Assembly (NCBI RefSeq): GCF_007197555.1
Contig: NZ_CP041614.1
Location: 3,030,001 to 3,094,000, forward strand
DNA: 64,000 nt
Direction of reading: 5' to 3'
Source: Shewanella psychropiezotolerans
GTDB taxonomy: Bacteria; Pseudomonadota; Gammaproteobacteria; Enterobacterales; Shewanellaceae
Of this stretch, positions 34,801 to 49,200 are shown piece by piece. Under the pieces are notes generated by a model. That model had not been told where the DNA came from. It did no database searches and was given only the letters and a program-made list of their open reading frames with translations. The first letter of the stretch is position 1. The number at the start of each line of letters is the position of its first letter. The translations under genes were made by a program, and so were the position numbers.

Positions 34801-37800
34801 CCAATATTCCAAATAATGTTTGGTGTGCAAGGGTTTGGCCATGTAGAAGAGCAGGGCAAAAACAACAAGGGTAACCCCTTGATCCCTTACTCTGGTTTAA
34901 CCGACATTTATGAGTACGCTCGATTCGATATGGAGTTTTTCATCGATGATAGACAAGAAGCGCTACAAGGTATTATTCGCTACGCGCACAAGCTCTTCAA
35001 AGCTGAGACAATCCTCGCCATCATTTCGCGTTATAAATATTTGATTGAACAAGTTGTTAGCATTGCTGATGTCAAAGTCCACACCTTGAGCATTCTTCGA
35101 GACGAGGAATTAAAAAAGTTAACCCATGATTGGAACCAAACAGACAGAGCATTTCCGACACACAAAACGATTCATCAATTATTTGAAGAACAGGTCGTCA
35201 AAACGCCTCATTCAACCGCAATACTCTCTGCTGAAACGCGTCTCTCCTACCGAGCATTAAATATCCGCGCAAACCAGTTAGCGAGGCAGATAAGACATCT
35301 ATATCAGCAACGAACAGGTGATGAGCTAGCGCCTAATACATTGATTGCCCTTTACCTGGATAGAAGCATAGAAATGATTGTGGCGGTGCTAGCGGTGTTA
35401 AAGGCAGGAGCCGCATACGTGCCAATCGATCCCTCATATCCAACTGAAAGATGTCGATTCATGATTGAGGATACGCAAGCAGAGCTTGTGTTAACACTGA
35501 AAAACACTTTACTTAATGAGTATGCAGCGTCAGAAGAGCGTTTATCGCAACCTATTTGCGCACGAGATAAATGGGTGACCATCGACCTTGATGAACCATT
35601 CTACCGACAAATCGACAGCAGTAATCTTGAGCCCTATTCCAACTCTGAGCACCTTGCCTACGTTATTTACACCTCAGGAACAACGGGCAAACCTAAAGGA
35701 ACAATGCTGCCGCATCGTGGCATCGTGAATCGGATCACCTGGATGCAGGCAACGTATCCATTGTCAGGATCGGATGTTGTGCTGCAGAAAACACCCTATG
35801 TTTTTGATGTCTCTGTATGGGAGCTTTTTTGGGCTCATTGGTATGGTGCTACGTTGGTACAGGCCAAACCTGATGGCCATAAAGATAGCGACTATCTGAA
35901 TAAACTAATCGTAAAAGAGAGCGTAACGACATTACATTTTGTGCCAAGTATGTTGGAAGCATACAACGGATTTTTAACGTCGAGTAATGATAAGCTCCCT
36001 AATACCATTAAGCAGATGTTTTGCAGTGGAGAAGCTTTACATGAAACCACTGTCAATACAACTTATCATCTTGCACAAAGCCCTGAGTTCAAACTGCATA
36101 ACTTGTACGGGCCAACAGAAGCCTCCATTGACGTGACATATTTTGAGACTACAGCTGGCAAAGCAGTCTCAATAGGTAAACCGATCAATAATACTCGTGT
36201 CTACGTTCTCGATGAAAACCAACAGCCGGTACCCGTTGGTGTCGTCGGCGAGCTATACCTTGGTGGCGCGGGGTTAGCTTATGGATATCTCAACAGACAG
36301 GCGCTAACAGCTGCGCGTTTTGTGGACAATACATTTGCAACAGAAAGTGATCGTCAAAAAGGCTATTTAACCCTATATAAAACGGGTGATTTAGTGCGTT
36401 GGTTACCCGATGGCAATATCGATTATATCGGTCGTAATGATGACCAAGTTAAGATCAGAGGACATCGGGTTGAGCTCGATGAAATTGCTAGCAAGCTCAG
36501 GTCTGTAGACGGGATTAAGCAAGCCTGTGTGATGGTCAAGCAAAGAGTGATCAGTAACAGTGTCACCCAATACCTCGTGGCTTATTACACCGAAACAAGA
36601 AAAAACAGTGTTAATGATGAATTAATATTGGATAAGCTTGCTAACGATCTGCCGGACTATATGCTGCCGAGTGTGTTCGTTAAGATGGATGCTTTTCCGT
36701 TAACAATCAATGGAAAACTTGACCGTCGGTCACTACCTGAACCGACATTAAACCATGATAAGAACTTTAAAGCCCCGAGAGGTCAACTCGAAACCGCCTT
36801 GTGCCACATCTGGCAAGAAGTGGTGGGCCTTCAACAGGTCGGCATTACTGATAATTTCTTTAGGATCGGGGGGATTCAATCCTAGCAATAAGAGCCGTTT
36901 ATCTTAGTGCTCAAACAGGATATCAGTTTAGCGTTGCAAATATATTCCTCTATCCAACGATAGAAAAACTTGCCGAGTTTCTGCGTAAAAACCAGAACGC
37001 CCACCCACCTTGCCGTCACCAAAAAACCTATCAACCATTCGACCTGGTTGATCGCACTCAGCTAAGCGACGAAGACCTCAGTCATTTCGAGGATGTCTAT
37101 CCTGTTAGCTATACACAACTTGGCATTATTTCTGAAAATCTTAAACATGAACACTTAGTCCACACTGATAACTTTCATTTTAAGGTTTTTCACCCTTATT
37201 CGCATACCAAGCTGCTTGCCTCTCTTAATGTGCTCTTAAAACGCCATGAGCTATTGCATTCTATCATTCATGATCATCCCACTTATGACTTTTTGATTGG
37301 TGAGAAAAAAGACTACCAAGTCGAGGACTATGTGGTTGTGCACACGTTGATTTCGGAGGACTACGAGGCTTTTGATGGTGAAGCGTTTGGTCACGAGAAG
37401 TTCTCCATTGACGATGTTATCAATGATATGGGACAGACGCTTTTTCAACTGCATGTCATTATTAATGAAGAGGATACGTCAAACTTTACTCTTGTTGGCC
37501 TGTTTAATCATGTCATCGCTGATGGATGGAGTTTGAATCTCTTTTCTAGCCAATTGATGAATATGTACCTGTATGACAAGGAACCTTCGTTTGTCGACAG
37601 CATGAAATATGCTGAGTTTATTGCCAATGAACAAGAATGTGTGGCAAGAGATAACAGCAGGGAGTTTTGGCTAGATCACCTTAAAGACTATGAGCCAAAG
37701 CCACACCTAGAATTACGTAATACCATCGAAGCCAACTCGATTGAGGTTGACGCACTATTGGTACAAGTTGATCCGACATTCATTGAAAATGCCCACAAGC

Positions 37801-40240
37801 TTTGTGAAAAACTGCACATTAATATCGATATTATTTTCATGGCAGCCACCTATGTACTGATGTCTAGGTTTTATACCAGTGATGATATTACTCTGGGCTA
37901 CATACAAAATAACCGTCCAGAAACAATCGGTTCAGAAAACACCTTTGGCTATTTTTTAAATCCAATCCCACTTCGAATTAACGGTCAACATAACGATCCA
38001 ATTGAACTGTTGGAGAAAATCAATCAAATAAGATCGCAGGTTCTCAATCATAAATTATATCCCTATCCGCTGATACAAAAAGAATTAGGGGCAAATGGTA
38101 CTCTCTTTAATATGGCCTTTAACTACATCAGTTTTAAGGGGATAGATGCATTTTCCGGTAAGGATATCGACACCTATATCAACACGGGTCTAGAGGATGT
38201 CCCCGCGTATGTGGAAGTGCGCGATATAAACGGTGAGTTTTATATACAGCTTAATTTTAAAGAAGGTAGCGTTGATGCTTATTATCAGAAATACCTCACT
38301 GAATATTATCTGTTTTATTTAGCCAGCATTCTCAGTGAAAAGCCAATAAAAAACCTGATGCTTGAGGATCATAAAAAAATTGTCTCGACCTGGAATCAAA
38401 CCGAAGCAACCTATCCTAAGGATAAAAATCTCCAACTCTTGTTTGAGGATCAGGTTAAAAAAACACCACAGAGTATCGCGCTGGTGTTTGAAAACGAGAA
38501 ACTGACTTACCATGAACTCAATGTGCGCGCTAATAAGCTTGCTCATACAATTCGTGCACAGTATCGAGATGAATATGGTACTGATCTTCAGCCTGATACT
38601 CTGATTGCTTTATATCTGGACCGTGGTCTGGAGATGGTGATTAGTATCCTTGCAGTGCTAAAGTCGGGTGGTGCTTATGTGCCTATATCTCCTGAGTATC
38701 CTAAAAATCGTACGACTTATATTCTTGCTGATATTAACGCGACGCTGCTACTCACTCAGCAACATCATCTTGAGCGACTTGACGGCTGGGCATCAGAACT
38801 CGACAACTCACTCGTGTTTATTTCAATAGATCACCGCGATTTTTCTTCGTTACAGACCTCAGATAATCCTGAGCCAGTCAGTTCGGCCACTGATTTGGCT
38901 TATGTTATTTATACCTCTGGAACAACAGGAAAACCCAAAGGGGTCATGGTAGAGCAGGCCGCTGTGACGTCCTTTGTCATAAACAACAACTACCTTGATG
39001 CTAAGGATGTGAATGTAGTTGCCAGCCTTTCTTCTCACGTATTCGACGGGTTTATCTTTGATTTATTCTTCTCCTTGCTGAATGGAAAATCCGTTGTTCT
39101 TTTGAAAAAAGAGGATGTACTGGAGTTGCCAGCATTGGTGAGAAAATTATCTTACCATCATGTTGACTCTCTCTTTGTGACCACAGCCTTGTTTAATTCT
39201 TTGATGGTAAACGGCGATCTGAAAACCACAAGCTTGCGGAATATTTTATTTGGTGGTGAAGCATCAAACATAAAACAGGTTGCTGATATTATTCGCAAGT
39301 ATCCAGAATTATCATTCACTCATGTGTATGGCCCAACTGAGTGTGTTGTATTTGCTACTGCGTGCAGATTATCATCAATGTCAGCTGCAGTATTACCCAT
39401 AGGTAAGGCTTTACCAGGAAAGTCGCTGTATATTCTTTCTAGCTTAAATAAACCGGTCCCCATCGGCGTACCCGGAGAGTTATATATCGGTGGTGCTGGG
39501 CTGGCACGGGGCTATTATAATAATCCAGCTTTGACATCTGAGCGCTTTATCGACAACCCCTTCGCCACCCAATCTGATATCGAAAAAGGTGATACCCGTC
39601 TGTATAAAACGGGCGATTTAGTGCGTTGGTTGCCCGATGGCAATGTGGAGTATCTGGCCCGTAATGATTTTCAGGTAAAAATCAACGGCTATCGTATTGA
39701 GCTTGGTGAAATTGAATCTGCTCTGACAGCACTGCCTGATGTAAAACAGGCCGCGGTCATTGAACGTGAGCATCAGGGACAGAAGTATCTGGCTGCCTAC
39801 CTGATGCAGCAGGGGGGGCTTCGTTTCAAGCTGAAGTGTTTCGCAACGCACTGAAAGAAACACTGCCCGAATATATGGTGCCTGCGACTTTTACCCAGAT
39901 GACTGAGCTTCCGCTGAGCATCAACGGTAAGTTGGATCGACATGCACTACCGGAGCCTAAATTTGTTGCAGTAGATAATTATGTCGCACCACGTGATGAG
40001 CACGAGAAAGACATTTGTGTCATCTGGCAAGACGTATTAGGGCTGCAGCGAGTCGGGATAAATGATGACTTTTTTAAAATAGGGGGGGAATCGATATCAG
40101 CCATTAGACTATCCCACCGTGTTACCGCTGAATTAGGTTATCAAGTCAGCGTTGCCAATATTTTCAGCTATCCGACGATCCTATCTCTCCTTGAAAATAT
40201 AGATTTTAACAAGCAATCAACTACTTATGGTGAACTCTAA
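31856..40240 (+). CDS. non-ribosomal peptide synthetase, A-T-C-A-T-C-A-T (joined across three frameshifts)
   Basis: Domains by position: A1 about 31930-33480, T1 33520-33735 (GGDSI), C2 33770-35110 (HHIAADGWS), A2 35130-36740, T2 36780-36970, C3 37070-38360, A3 38390-39960, T3 40000-40230 (GGESI). No condensation domain precedes A1, so this is the starter protein. Hand-aligned specificity residues are DVWHFSLID for A1 and A2 (serine type) and DGFFLGVVF for A3 (isoleucine type). Three breaks at G runs 33020-33023, 36868-36873 and 39812-39818 each need one extra G to restore conserved motifs (IGGAGLALGYL, RIGGDSILAIR, QGGASFQAEV). The stop overlaps the next ATG (TAATG). Confidence 0.9.
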
Positions 40241-43200
40241 TGCACACAGCCTACGAAACTCTCATTTTTGCAAATAAAATTGGTATTTCTCTTTGGGTTG
40301 CAGAAGGTGACAAGCTTAATTATAAAGCCACCAATCACCCTAAGACTGCAGACACGCTAAAAGACATTGTGGCGCTGAAACCTGAAATTATTGATGTGTT
40401 AAAACGCAATGGGATCCATAACGAGGTCTATCAACTTCCAATTATTTATCGGTGCGAGCAGGTACAGCCAAAGCTTTCCTTCGCACAAGAGCGACTTTGG
40501 TTTATTGAACAATACGAAGGTGGCACAAACGCCTATCACGTACCGAGAGTTTATCAATTACGTCCTGACGCGAATATAGAAGGGATTAAGTTTGCCATCA
40601 GAACGATCGTGTCCAGACACGAAGTCTTGCGCAGCACGCTGAACACACAAAACGAGGTGGCCATACAGTGTGTGCACGAAGACGAGCTCAACATTGACGA
40701 GCACACCGTGACTTCCACAGATGAACTCACCGCGGTAATAAGGAAAGCGATCAACCGGCCATTTGATTTAACTTGTCAATACCCTATTCGAGTCACGCTT
40801 TATCATATCGAGAAGCATGAGTTCGACGATAGCACGACAAGCCAAGCGGACACCTTGCTATTAATTAACATTCATCACATTGCCACCGATGGCTGGAGCA
40901 TGGACTGCTTTCAGCGTGAGTTTCAATTGTGCTACACCGCCTTTACTCACCACCACACGAACGATATAAAACTGCCGATTTTGCCCATTCAGTATAAAGA
41001 TTTCGCTGCTTGGCAACGGGAATATTTTCAAGACGATGTATTGCAAGAACAAGCAGACTTTTGGTTAAACAAACTAACAGGTTTCGAGAGCCTCAACTTA
41101 CACTGTGACTATGCTCGACCAAAGTATCTGGAATACCTTGGTAAACGTCAATTTTTTACGATAGATGAAACAGTCAGCTCGAAGCTGCAAGCCTTCAGCA
41201 AAGCACAAGGCACCACGCTACATGTTATCCTGTTGAGCGTCTTTTCTATCGTATTAAGCAAATACAGTGGGCAAACTGACATCGTCACAGGCAGCCCAAT
41301 TGCTAACCGGCATTTTTCACAGCTTAAAGACAGTATTGGCTGCTTTGTTAACACTCAGGTGAATCGCACCCAGATTGATCCACACGTCAGCTGCGAAGAG
41401 CTGTTTTCACAAGTTCATGATGAACAAGCAGAAACTCAGAAACACCAGGATCTTCCATTTGAGAAGCTTGTAGAGCTACTTCAAGTCGAGCGAGATTCAA
41501 GTAGGCACCCTATTTTTCAAGTCATGTTTGGTGTACAAAGTTTTGGCAAGTTGGTGGACGATTCTGATGCACTTCACAACAGTCCACTGCTCCCTCGGGA
41601 TGATATAAACCAGGAAAATGAAATTGCTGCATTTGATTTATCATTATTCGTTGATTGTAGTGAAGATCATTTCCACGGCATGATTTCATACAAAACAAGC
41701 TTGTTTTGTAAAGATACAATAGATCAGTTTATTCGCCACTATGGTTATATCCTAGAACAAGTGTTGGAGGCACCAAAGCAGCCGATAAAAAATTTGACTC
41801 TCCTGTCACCGGACGACTATGAAAAGCTGGTCAATCAATACCGTTACACTGAACAGCATGACGGTACGACCAACAGTATTTCCCAGTGCTTTTTAGCACA
41901 AGTCGAACGGTCACCTCATGATATTGCCTTAACCTATAATGACCTGAACCTAAGCTATCAAGCACTCAATAACAAAGCGAATCAGTTAGCAGCACAGATA
42001 CAAAAAACGATTAACCAAAGTGAAGTATCGGCCACAACCCACAAGTTGAAAATTGGTTTATTGCTTGATAGAAGCCCGGAAATGGTGATTGCTATGCTAG
42101 CAATCTTAAAATGTGGTGCGGCTTATGTGCCGATGGATCCAGGTTATCCTAAACAACGACTGGATCATATGGTCTCAGACACTAAGCTGCCGCTTATCTT
42201 ATCATTGCGCCGCACCGCATACTCGGATGAGCCGAATGAGTCCGTTCTAAACACGCAAAAACGGTTTAAGGAACATTACCGATCGTTCGCCGACAAACTG
42301 TTGATTATCGACTTAGATGAAACTTTTTATGAGACCAAAGCTAACGAGATACAGATAGACTGTCACCCCGATGATTTAGCCTACGTAATCTATACTTCTG
42401 GCACAACGGGCAATCCAAAAGGTGTCTTGATTAGTCATGCCAACATCTCAAGCCTAATATTTAGCGACTTCTTAAGCATCAATCGTGATGATACTTTTAT
42501 GTTCTTGTCCTCGCCAATATTTGATGCGGCAACATTCGAAATTTGGATGCCATTATTACATGGCTGCAAACTCGTTATCCCTAACGATGTTAAGTCTCTC
42601 ATGGCCTCACCTGATGATTTGGCTATTCTCCTCGACAAACACAATATCACCACTCTTTGGCTCACTAACACATTGTTTGAAAACCTATATTCAATCAAGG
42701 CAGATTTATTTCAGCATCTACATTACTTATTGGTCGGTGGTGAAGCACTCAATAAAGAGATTATTAATCGTCTGATCGAATCAAAATACCGCCCTAGACA
42801 CCTACTGAACGGTTATGGCCCCACTGAAAGTACAACATTTACCTGTATTCACTCAATGGATAATAAAATTGGCACCGCTAATGTGCCCATCGGAAAACCG
42901 ATAAAAGGCAGAACATGTTATATCCTCGATAAGGATGAAAACCCTGTTCCTGTAGGCATCGTTGGCGAGTTGTATATTGGTGGGGCCGGGATCGCTCAAG
43001 GGTATCTCAACAACCCTACACTCACCGAAGAAAGGTTCATCCATGATCATTTCATTCACCATCGTGGAGCGGTGAGTTCACCCCGAAAACTGTATAAAAC
43101 AGGGGATCTCGTGCGGTGGTTACCCGATGGGTCCATTGAATATATAGGACGCAATGATGCTCAAGTTAAAATCCGCGGCTATCGTATAGAGCTCACCGAA

Positions 43201-46200
43201 ATTGAAAATAAACTAAAAACACTATCAGGGATAAATCAAGTCGCAGTGTTGGTCAACACGCGCGAAGTCGGGAGCAGAGTGAATAAAATGTTGGTGGCTT
43301 ACTATACGACCAATAAACCACAGCCTATTACGCCACAAACGCTCACCGAGCACTTAATAGAACAACTGCCTGATTATATGATCCCGAGCGCGTGGGTTGA
43401 ACTCGATGAATTTCCGCTAACGATCAATGGAAAACTTGATACCCACGCACTGGCTAAAGTTGAGATTGCAGCTAACAGCGATGGCGTTGCACCGAATAGC
43501 ACTTTAGAAAAAACGCTGTGCCAAATCTACGCCAATGTATTAAGCCTCCTGGTCGAGGACATAAGCATAAATGCAAACTTTTTTGCCATAGGAGGCAACT
43601 CGATACTGAGTATTCAATTAAAGCATCAGCTCAATCAGGTTAAAGAATTTACCCACCTCTCAATTGCAGATACATTCAAATTTAATACCGTCAAAAAGCT
43701 GATTCAAAGTGTACAAAATAAAGACAACAATGCTTACAAACTACAAAAAAGTGCCGATAGCAATGACAACAAAATCGCAGTTGTTGGACTCTCTGGTAGT
43801 GTTAATGGTGCGGATAATATCAGTGAATTATGGTCTCTGTTAGCCAATCAACAAGAGGGAGTAACGTTTCATAGCCAGGAAGAGTGTAGAGAGCTCGGGG
43901 TGTCTGAAGCCGTTCTTGCCAACGATAATTACGTACCGATCTCCACTCATATTCGACATACTGACAAATTTGATCCCTTATTCTGGAATATGTCACCGAA
44001 CGAAGCCAAGCTGCTTGACCCGCAAATACGAAAGTTCATGGAGCACTGCTGGTCTGCACTTGAATCATCTGGCTATATTACCCAACGAAAATCACAGCTG
44101 ATCGGCATCTTCGCCGGAAGTGGAACAGACCATTATTTCCAAAACAACATCGTAAACCGGACGCAAACAGGAGAAATTAACCTATGGGAAGCTTCTATCT
44201 CAAACCGAAAAGATGCGCTGGCAACCAAAACCGCGTATTTTCTTGGGCTGACTGGCTCAGCGAATTCGATTAATACAGCCTGCTCTACAGGGCTCGTCTC
44301 AATTGTCGAAGCTTGTCGTAATCTCCAGCTAGGGACATGTGACATGGCCCTCGCTGGAGGGGTATCACTCAGCATGCCTGAAGAAATAGGATATACCTAT
44401 ACAGAAGGCATGATCATGGCACGTGATGGTCATTGTCGGCCATTCGACCTAGACGCATCAGGGACCATTCCCGGCTCAGGTGTCGCCGTGGTTGTACTCA
44501 AGCCACTGTCAGCAGCAATGCAAGACAACGATGAGATTCTTGGAGTAATATCCGGGTATGCAACAAATAACGATGGTGATCGTAAGACAAGCTATACCGC
44601 TCCGTCACTGATTGGGCAAAGTGAATGTATCATCAACGCTCAGGTAATGGCGGGTATCAGCCCAGCAGATATCGATTACATTGAGTGTCATGGCACTGCA
44701 ACTCATCTAGGTGATCCTATTGAAGTTCAGGCGCTTAAGGAAGCGTTTCATCATCAAACTCCAGAAAATGGCTTACAGAGTAAAGCGGTGCTGGGCGCTG
44801 TTAAAGCCAATATAGGGCATACCGATGCCGCATCGGGAGTCGTGGGTTTGATCAAAGTTCTCCAAATGCTGCGGCACAAAATGATACCTGGTCAGGCAAA
44901 TTACGCGTCTGCAAATGTCGAGCTTAACCTAGACGACACACCTTTTGAAATTATTCAGCAAAACAGGCCGTGGGAAGCAAACAACATCAAACCCCGCATT
45001 GCGGGAGTGAGTGCCTTTGGGATCGGCGGGACAAATGCCCATGTCATTGTAGAAGATTTGTCTAATCAACCGATACCAGAGGCTGCTTTGGCAGCAGAAT
45101 GTACAGAGGGTGAAGGCCAGTCCGTTATCGTTCCTATATCGGGTAAATCTAGATCTGCACTGGAAAACTATAGAACTGTTTTGCTGAGCTACATTGAACA
45201 ACATGGTGATAAACCAAGATTACTCAACGATCTGGCTTTCACTTTATTGAACAATCGCGAGCACTATGATCACAGAAGCGCCTATGTTGCTGGTAATTGT
45301 GAGGAACTGATCCAAGCCATCAAAGCAGATCAATCTTACTGTCAAGTCGATATAGAATCAGACACTAACGTCATTTTTATGTTTCCAGGGCAAGGCACAC
45401 AATATGTCAACATGGGCAAAGGGTTATACGATAACGAACCACAGTTTGCTGATATTGTTGACCACTGCATCCAAATCGCCAGCCAATATTTGCCTAATGA
45501 TTTGCATGATGTCCTGTTTACACAAGGTGAACACCCCACCAATAACATCAACAATACAGAATGGACGCAAATCTGTCTTTTTGTCATTGAATACTCATTG
45601 GCGAAATTCCTCACCCTGATGCGGGTTAACGCTGATGCCTATATGGGACACAGTATCGGTGAATATGTCGCCGCGACGCTATCGGGCATCTTTAGCTTAG
45701 AAGATGCCATCAAGGTCGTGATCGCACGTGGTCAGCTGATGCAATCAATGCAACCAGGCAAGATGCTGGCAGTGCAAGCGCAGCTAGCACAAATACGACA
45801 AACGGTAGAGTCTCATCATTGTGAAATATCAGTGATCAACTCTCATGAAGATATCGTCATATCAGGATTAGAAGAAGACATACAGACCTTGCAGGCTGAC
45901 TTTACCCACTCAGACATACCATCAGTACTCCTGACGACATCACACGCTTACCATTCTCGGATGATGGATATGGCGGCCCATAAATTCAAGCAAGTGCTAT
46001 CGACTGTCACCATCAATGCTGCCAGTAAACCTTTCGTGACCAACCTGACGGGGAAAATGGCCACATCAAATGTACAGTCTGCAGAGTATTGGTGTGATCA
46101 GTTGAGGAATACGGTTCAATTCGCAGAATGTATCGACACGATCAGTCAGCACTTTGACCACAAAGTGACCTTTATCGAAGTCGGTTTGGGCAAAGGCCTG

Positions 46201-49200
46201 ACGTCCTTTGTCTGCAAATATATTGAATCAGATAAGAGGAAGAACATTCATGTATTTAATATACTCCCCTCTTATAAAGGGAGTCAGATCTATGATGTTA
46301 AATCTAGATCAGATGTATTAGCCATTCTATGGAAGAATAATCAATGCCTTGCTGAGAATTTAGATGTTTATCGAAACATCGCTTCAGGAAGAAATCTTTC
46401 TGATTGCCCCACTTATCAATTTGATCGACAAAAATGTTGGATTGAAAAACCACTAAACAACGTTCACCAGAATCAGCTTCAGCTTTTAGAAAAACAGCAC
46501 TGGTATAGCACGCCACAATGGTCAACCTGTAAACCATTTCATAAGAGCAGTAATCGTATTCTCTTTAGTAAGGCTCTGATTTTACTGAGACACGGCCAAG
46601 AATACTGTGATACCTACGCCTCATTAGCAACATCAAGTGCTATCGTCAGGCTCAATATTAATGTGTCTGAGTACTCCGTAATAGACAATAACATCTTAGT
46701 TAACCCAGAAAATGAAGATCATTTTTTACAGCTGCAAGCACACTTTGTGAATGGGCAATATGACGCCATCATTCATGCTGCATCGATTGATAATCATGAG
46801 CGCCTCGAGCTCGCACTCAGTTACAGTTTTTATTCACTATTCTTGACTAGAACCTATTTACTAACCAGCCCTCACCTCAAAACACTGTTAGTGTTGACTA
46901 ACCATATTGCTCAAATTAGCGAAGTTGATCCCGTGAATCCTAGCAATGGCACTTTGGTAGGAGCTGGGCGAAATATTAAACATGAATATGCGCATATCAA
47001 TACCGGATTACTGGATGTAGGGGTCGTTGGTCCACACACAACGGCCTATATACAGCAGGCGTTTCAGGTTAACTCCAATTACCGAACAAACACGCTATTT
47101 GCCATAAAGTATGGCAAGCTTTGGCAAGAAAGTTACCACGTGGTTGATCAAAAAAACCTTACTAGTCAGCCGGTTATTTCTGATGGTGATATTATCCTCG
47201 TCACAGGCGGCATGGGGGGGTTGCGTTGAGCATTGCACATGCCATTGCTGAAAAACACCGAGTCACATTTATGCTGCTGAGTCGAAATGATATCTGCCAA
47301 AATCAGGCACCTTCAGACTACGTGAAGCAGAAGCTGGACATCATCGAGAGTATCAAAACAAAGGGGTCCACGGTCTTAACGCGAGCCGTCGATATTGCCA
47401 ATCCGGATCAATTCAATCAGTCGTTCCTTCAGGCACTTATTGCAGAGAGAGACATCACAGGCATTATTCACACCGCAGGGGTCTCACCGCTTCCTCCTGA
47501 GCAATACAATATCCAAAATATGAAAAATGCGCTTGCGGGTAAAGTGTATGGACTTAACAATATATTAAGTTGCATCAACACTCAGAGGTTAAAGTACCTA
47601 GCTACGACCTCTTCGCTTGCGAGCATTATGGGTGATGTCAATCGGATTGAATATTGTGCGGCGAACAGCTATCTCGATTACCTTGCTGTCGATAAGCTCA
47701 GTCTAGGCGATACTGCTGTTGTCTCAATTAACTGGCCGGGCTGGTCTGATATTGGTATTGTCAGAAATCAGGAGAAAAATAATACAAAATCCGCTACCAA
47801 TGAGTTAAGGGACGATAATTCGCTGGGTTCATTGATGTTGTTAAACTCAGTAAAACAGCAAGAAGGCGCATCGGTTTTCTACGACCTTATCCAGCAACCC
47901 TACTCGCAAATTATCTTCTCTAAACTGGATATCAAACGACTAGAAAAGGCACTGTTCCAGCCATCAGATCCAGCAGAAGTCACATCCAGCAATGAGGTTG
48001 TATTACTGGAAGACTCGCATTCAGAACAAGAGGCCCAGGTGGCACAGCTCTTTGCCGATATATTAGGCGTGGAGCAATTGTCTCTGGATGATGATTTCTT
48101 CAACATTGGTGGAAACTCCATTCTCGCCATTCAGCTATCCCACAAAATTAGCCAAACCCTGGACAGGGATATCAAAGTGGCAGATATCTTTAAATATAGA
48201 ACGATTAAAAATATTCTCTCTTCTGTTGTCACGAAGCGCAAGCTTGATATCCCCAAAATAGCGGATCGAAGAGTCACCTTGTCATTTGCACAACAACGTC
48301 TGTGGTTTATTGAGCAGTATGAGCAGGGAACCCATGCTTATCATATCCCGACCTTATATCAGTTAAAATTGGGAACTGATATAGCAGTATTGAAGCGGGT
48401 AATAGCCAAGATCATGGATCGCCATGAAGTGTTGAGAAGTGTCATTGAGCAAGACGAAAATTCAGAGTTAGGCGTACAAATCGTATGTGATAAGCCCTTA
48501 CAAGTCGAAGAGGTTACTCTGTCAGATCGCGCTTCCTTGGATGTAATGATCACTCGAGATATTACTTGTCCATTCGATTTATCTAATGAGTACCCAATAA
48601 GAATCAAGCTCTACACTTTTTCCGCTCCCACGGAAACAAGCGCCCCCGAACTGACCGGCCAACATACCGACCATCAGCATATACTGCTCATCAACATGCA
48701 TCATATTGCTACAGACGGGTGGAGTCTGGATATCTTTCATCGAGAGCTCTCTGCGCTGTATACGGCTTACAATACGAATCAATCAACTGAACTGATTACG
48801 TTGCCAATTCAATATAAGGATTTCGCCCACTGGCAGCGTACGTATTTGCAAGGGGAGGTTTTACAGCAGCAACTTGATTACTGGAAAGAAAAACTGACAG
48901 GGTTTGCGACACTTGAATTGCCTATCGATCATCAAAGACCCACTCAGGTCGACTATCAGGGCGGGCATCAGAAATTTACCCTCAATGCAAACATCAGTCA
49001 GGCAATACAATCGTTGGCGAATGAAAAACAAACAACAGTCCATACGATCCTGTTGACCGCTTTCTCAGTGTTGCTCAGCAAACTATCAAATCAGTCAGAC
49101 ATTGTGACAGGCTCCCCGATTGCCAATAGGAATTACGCGCAAATAAAAGATCTCATTGGTTTATTTATCAACACACAAGTGAATCGAGTGGAAGTTAATC

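Noticed and set aside
39836..40240. Stand-alone carrier-protein gene
   Set aside because: It starts in the middle of the A3 C-terminal subdomain and is continuous with A3 after adding one G at 39812-39818.
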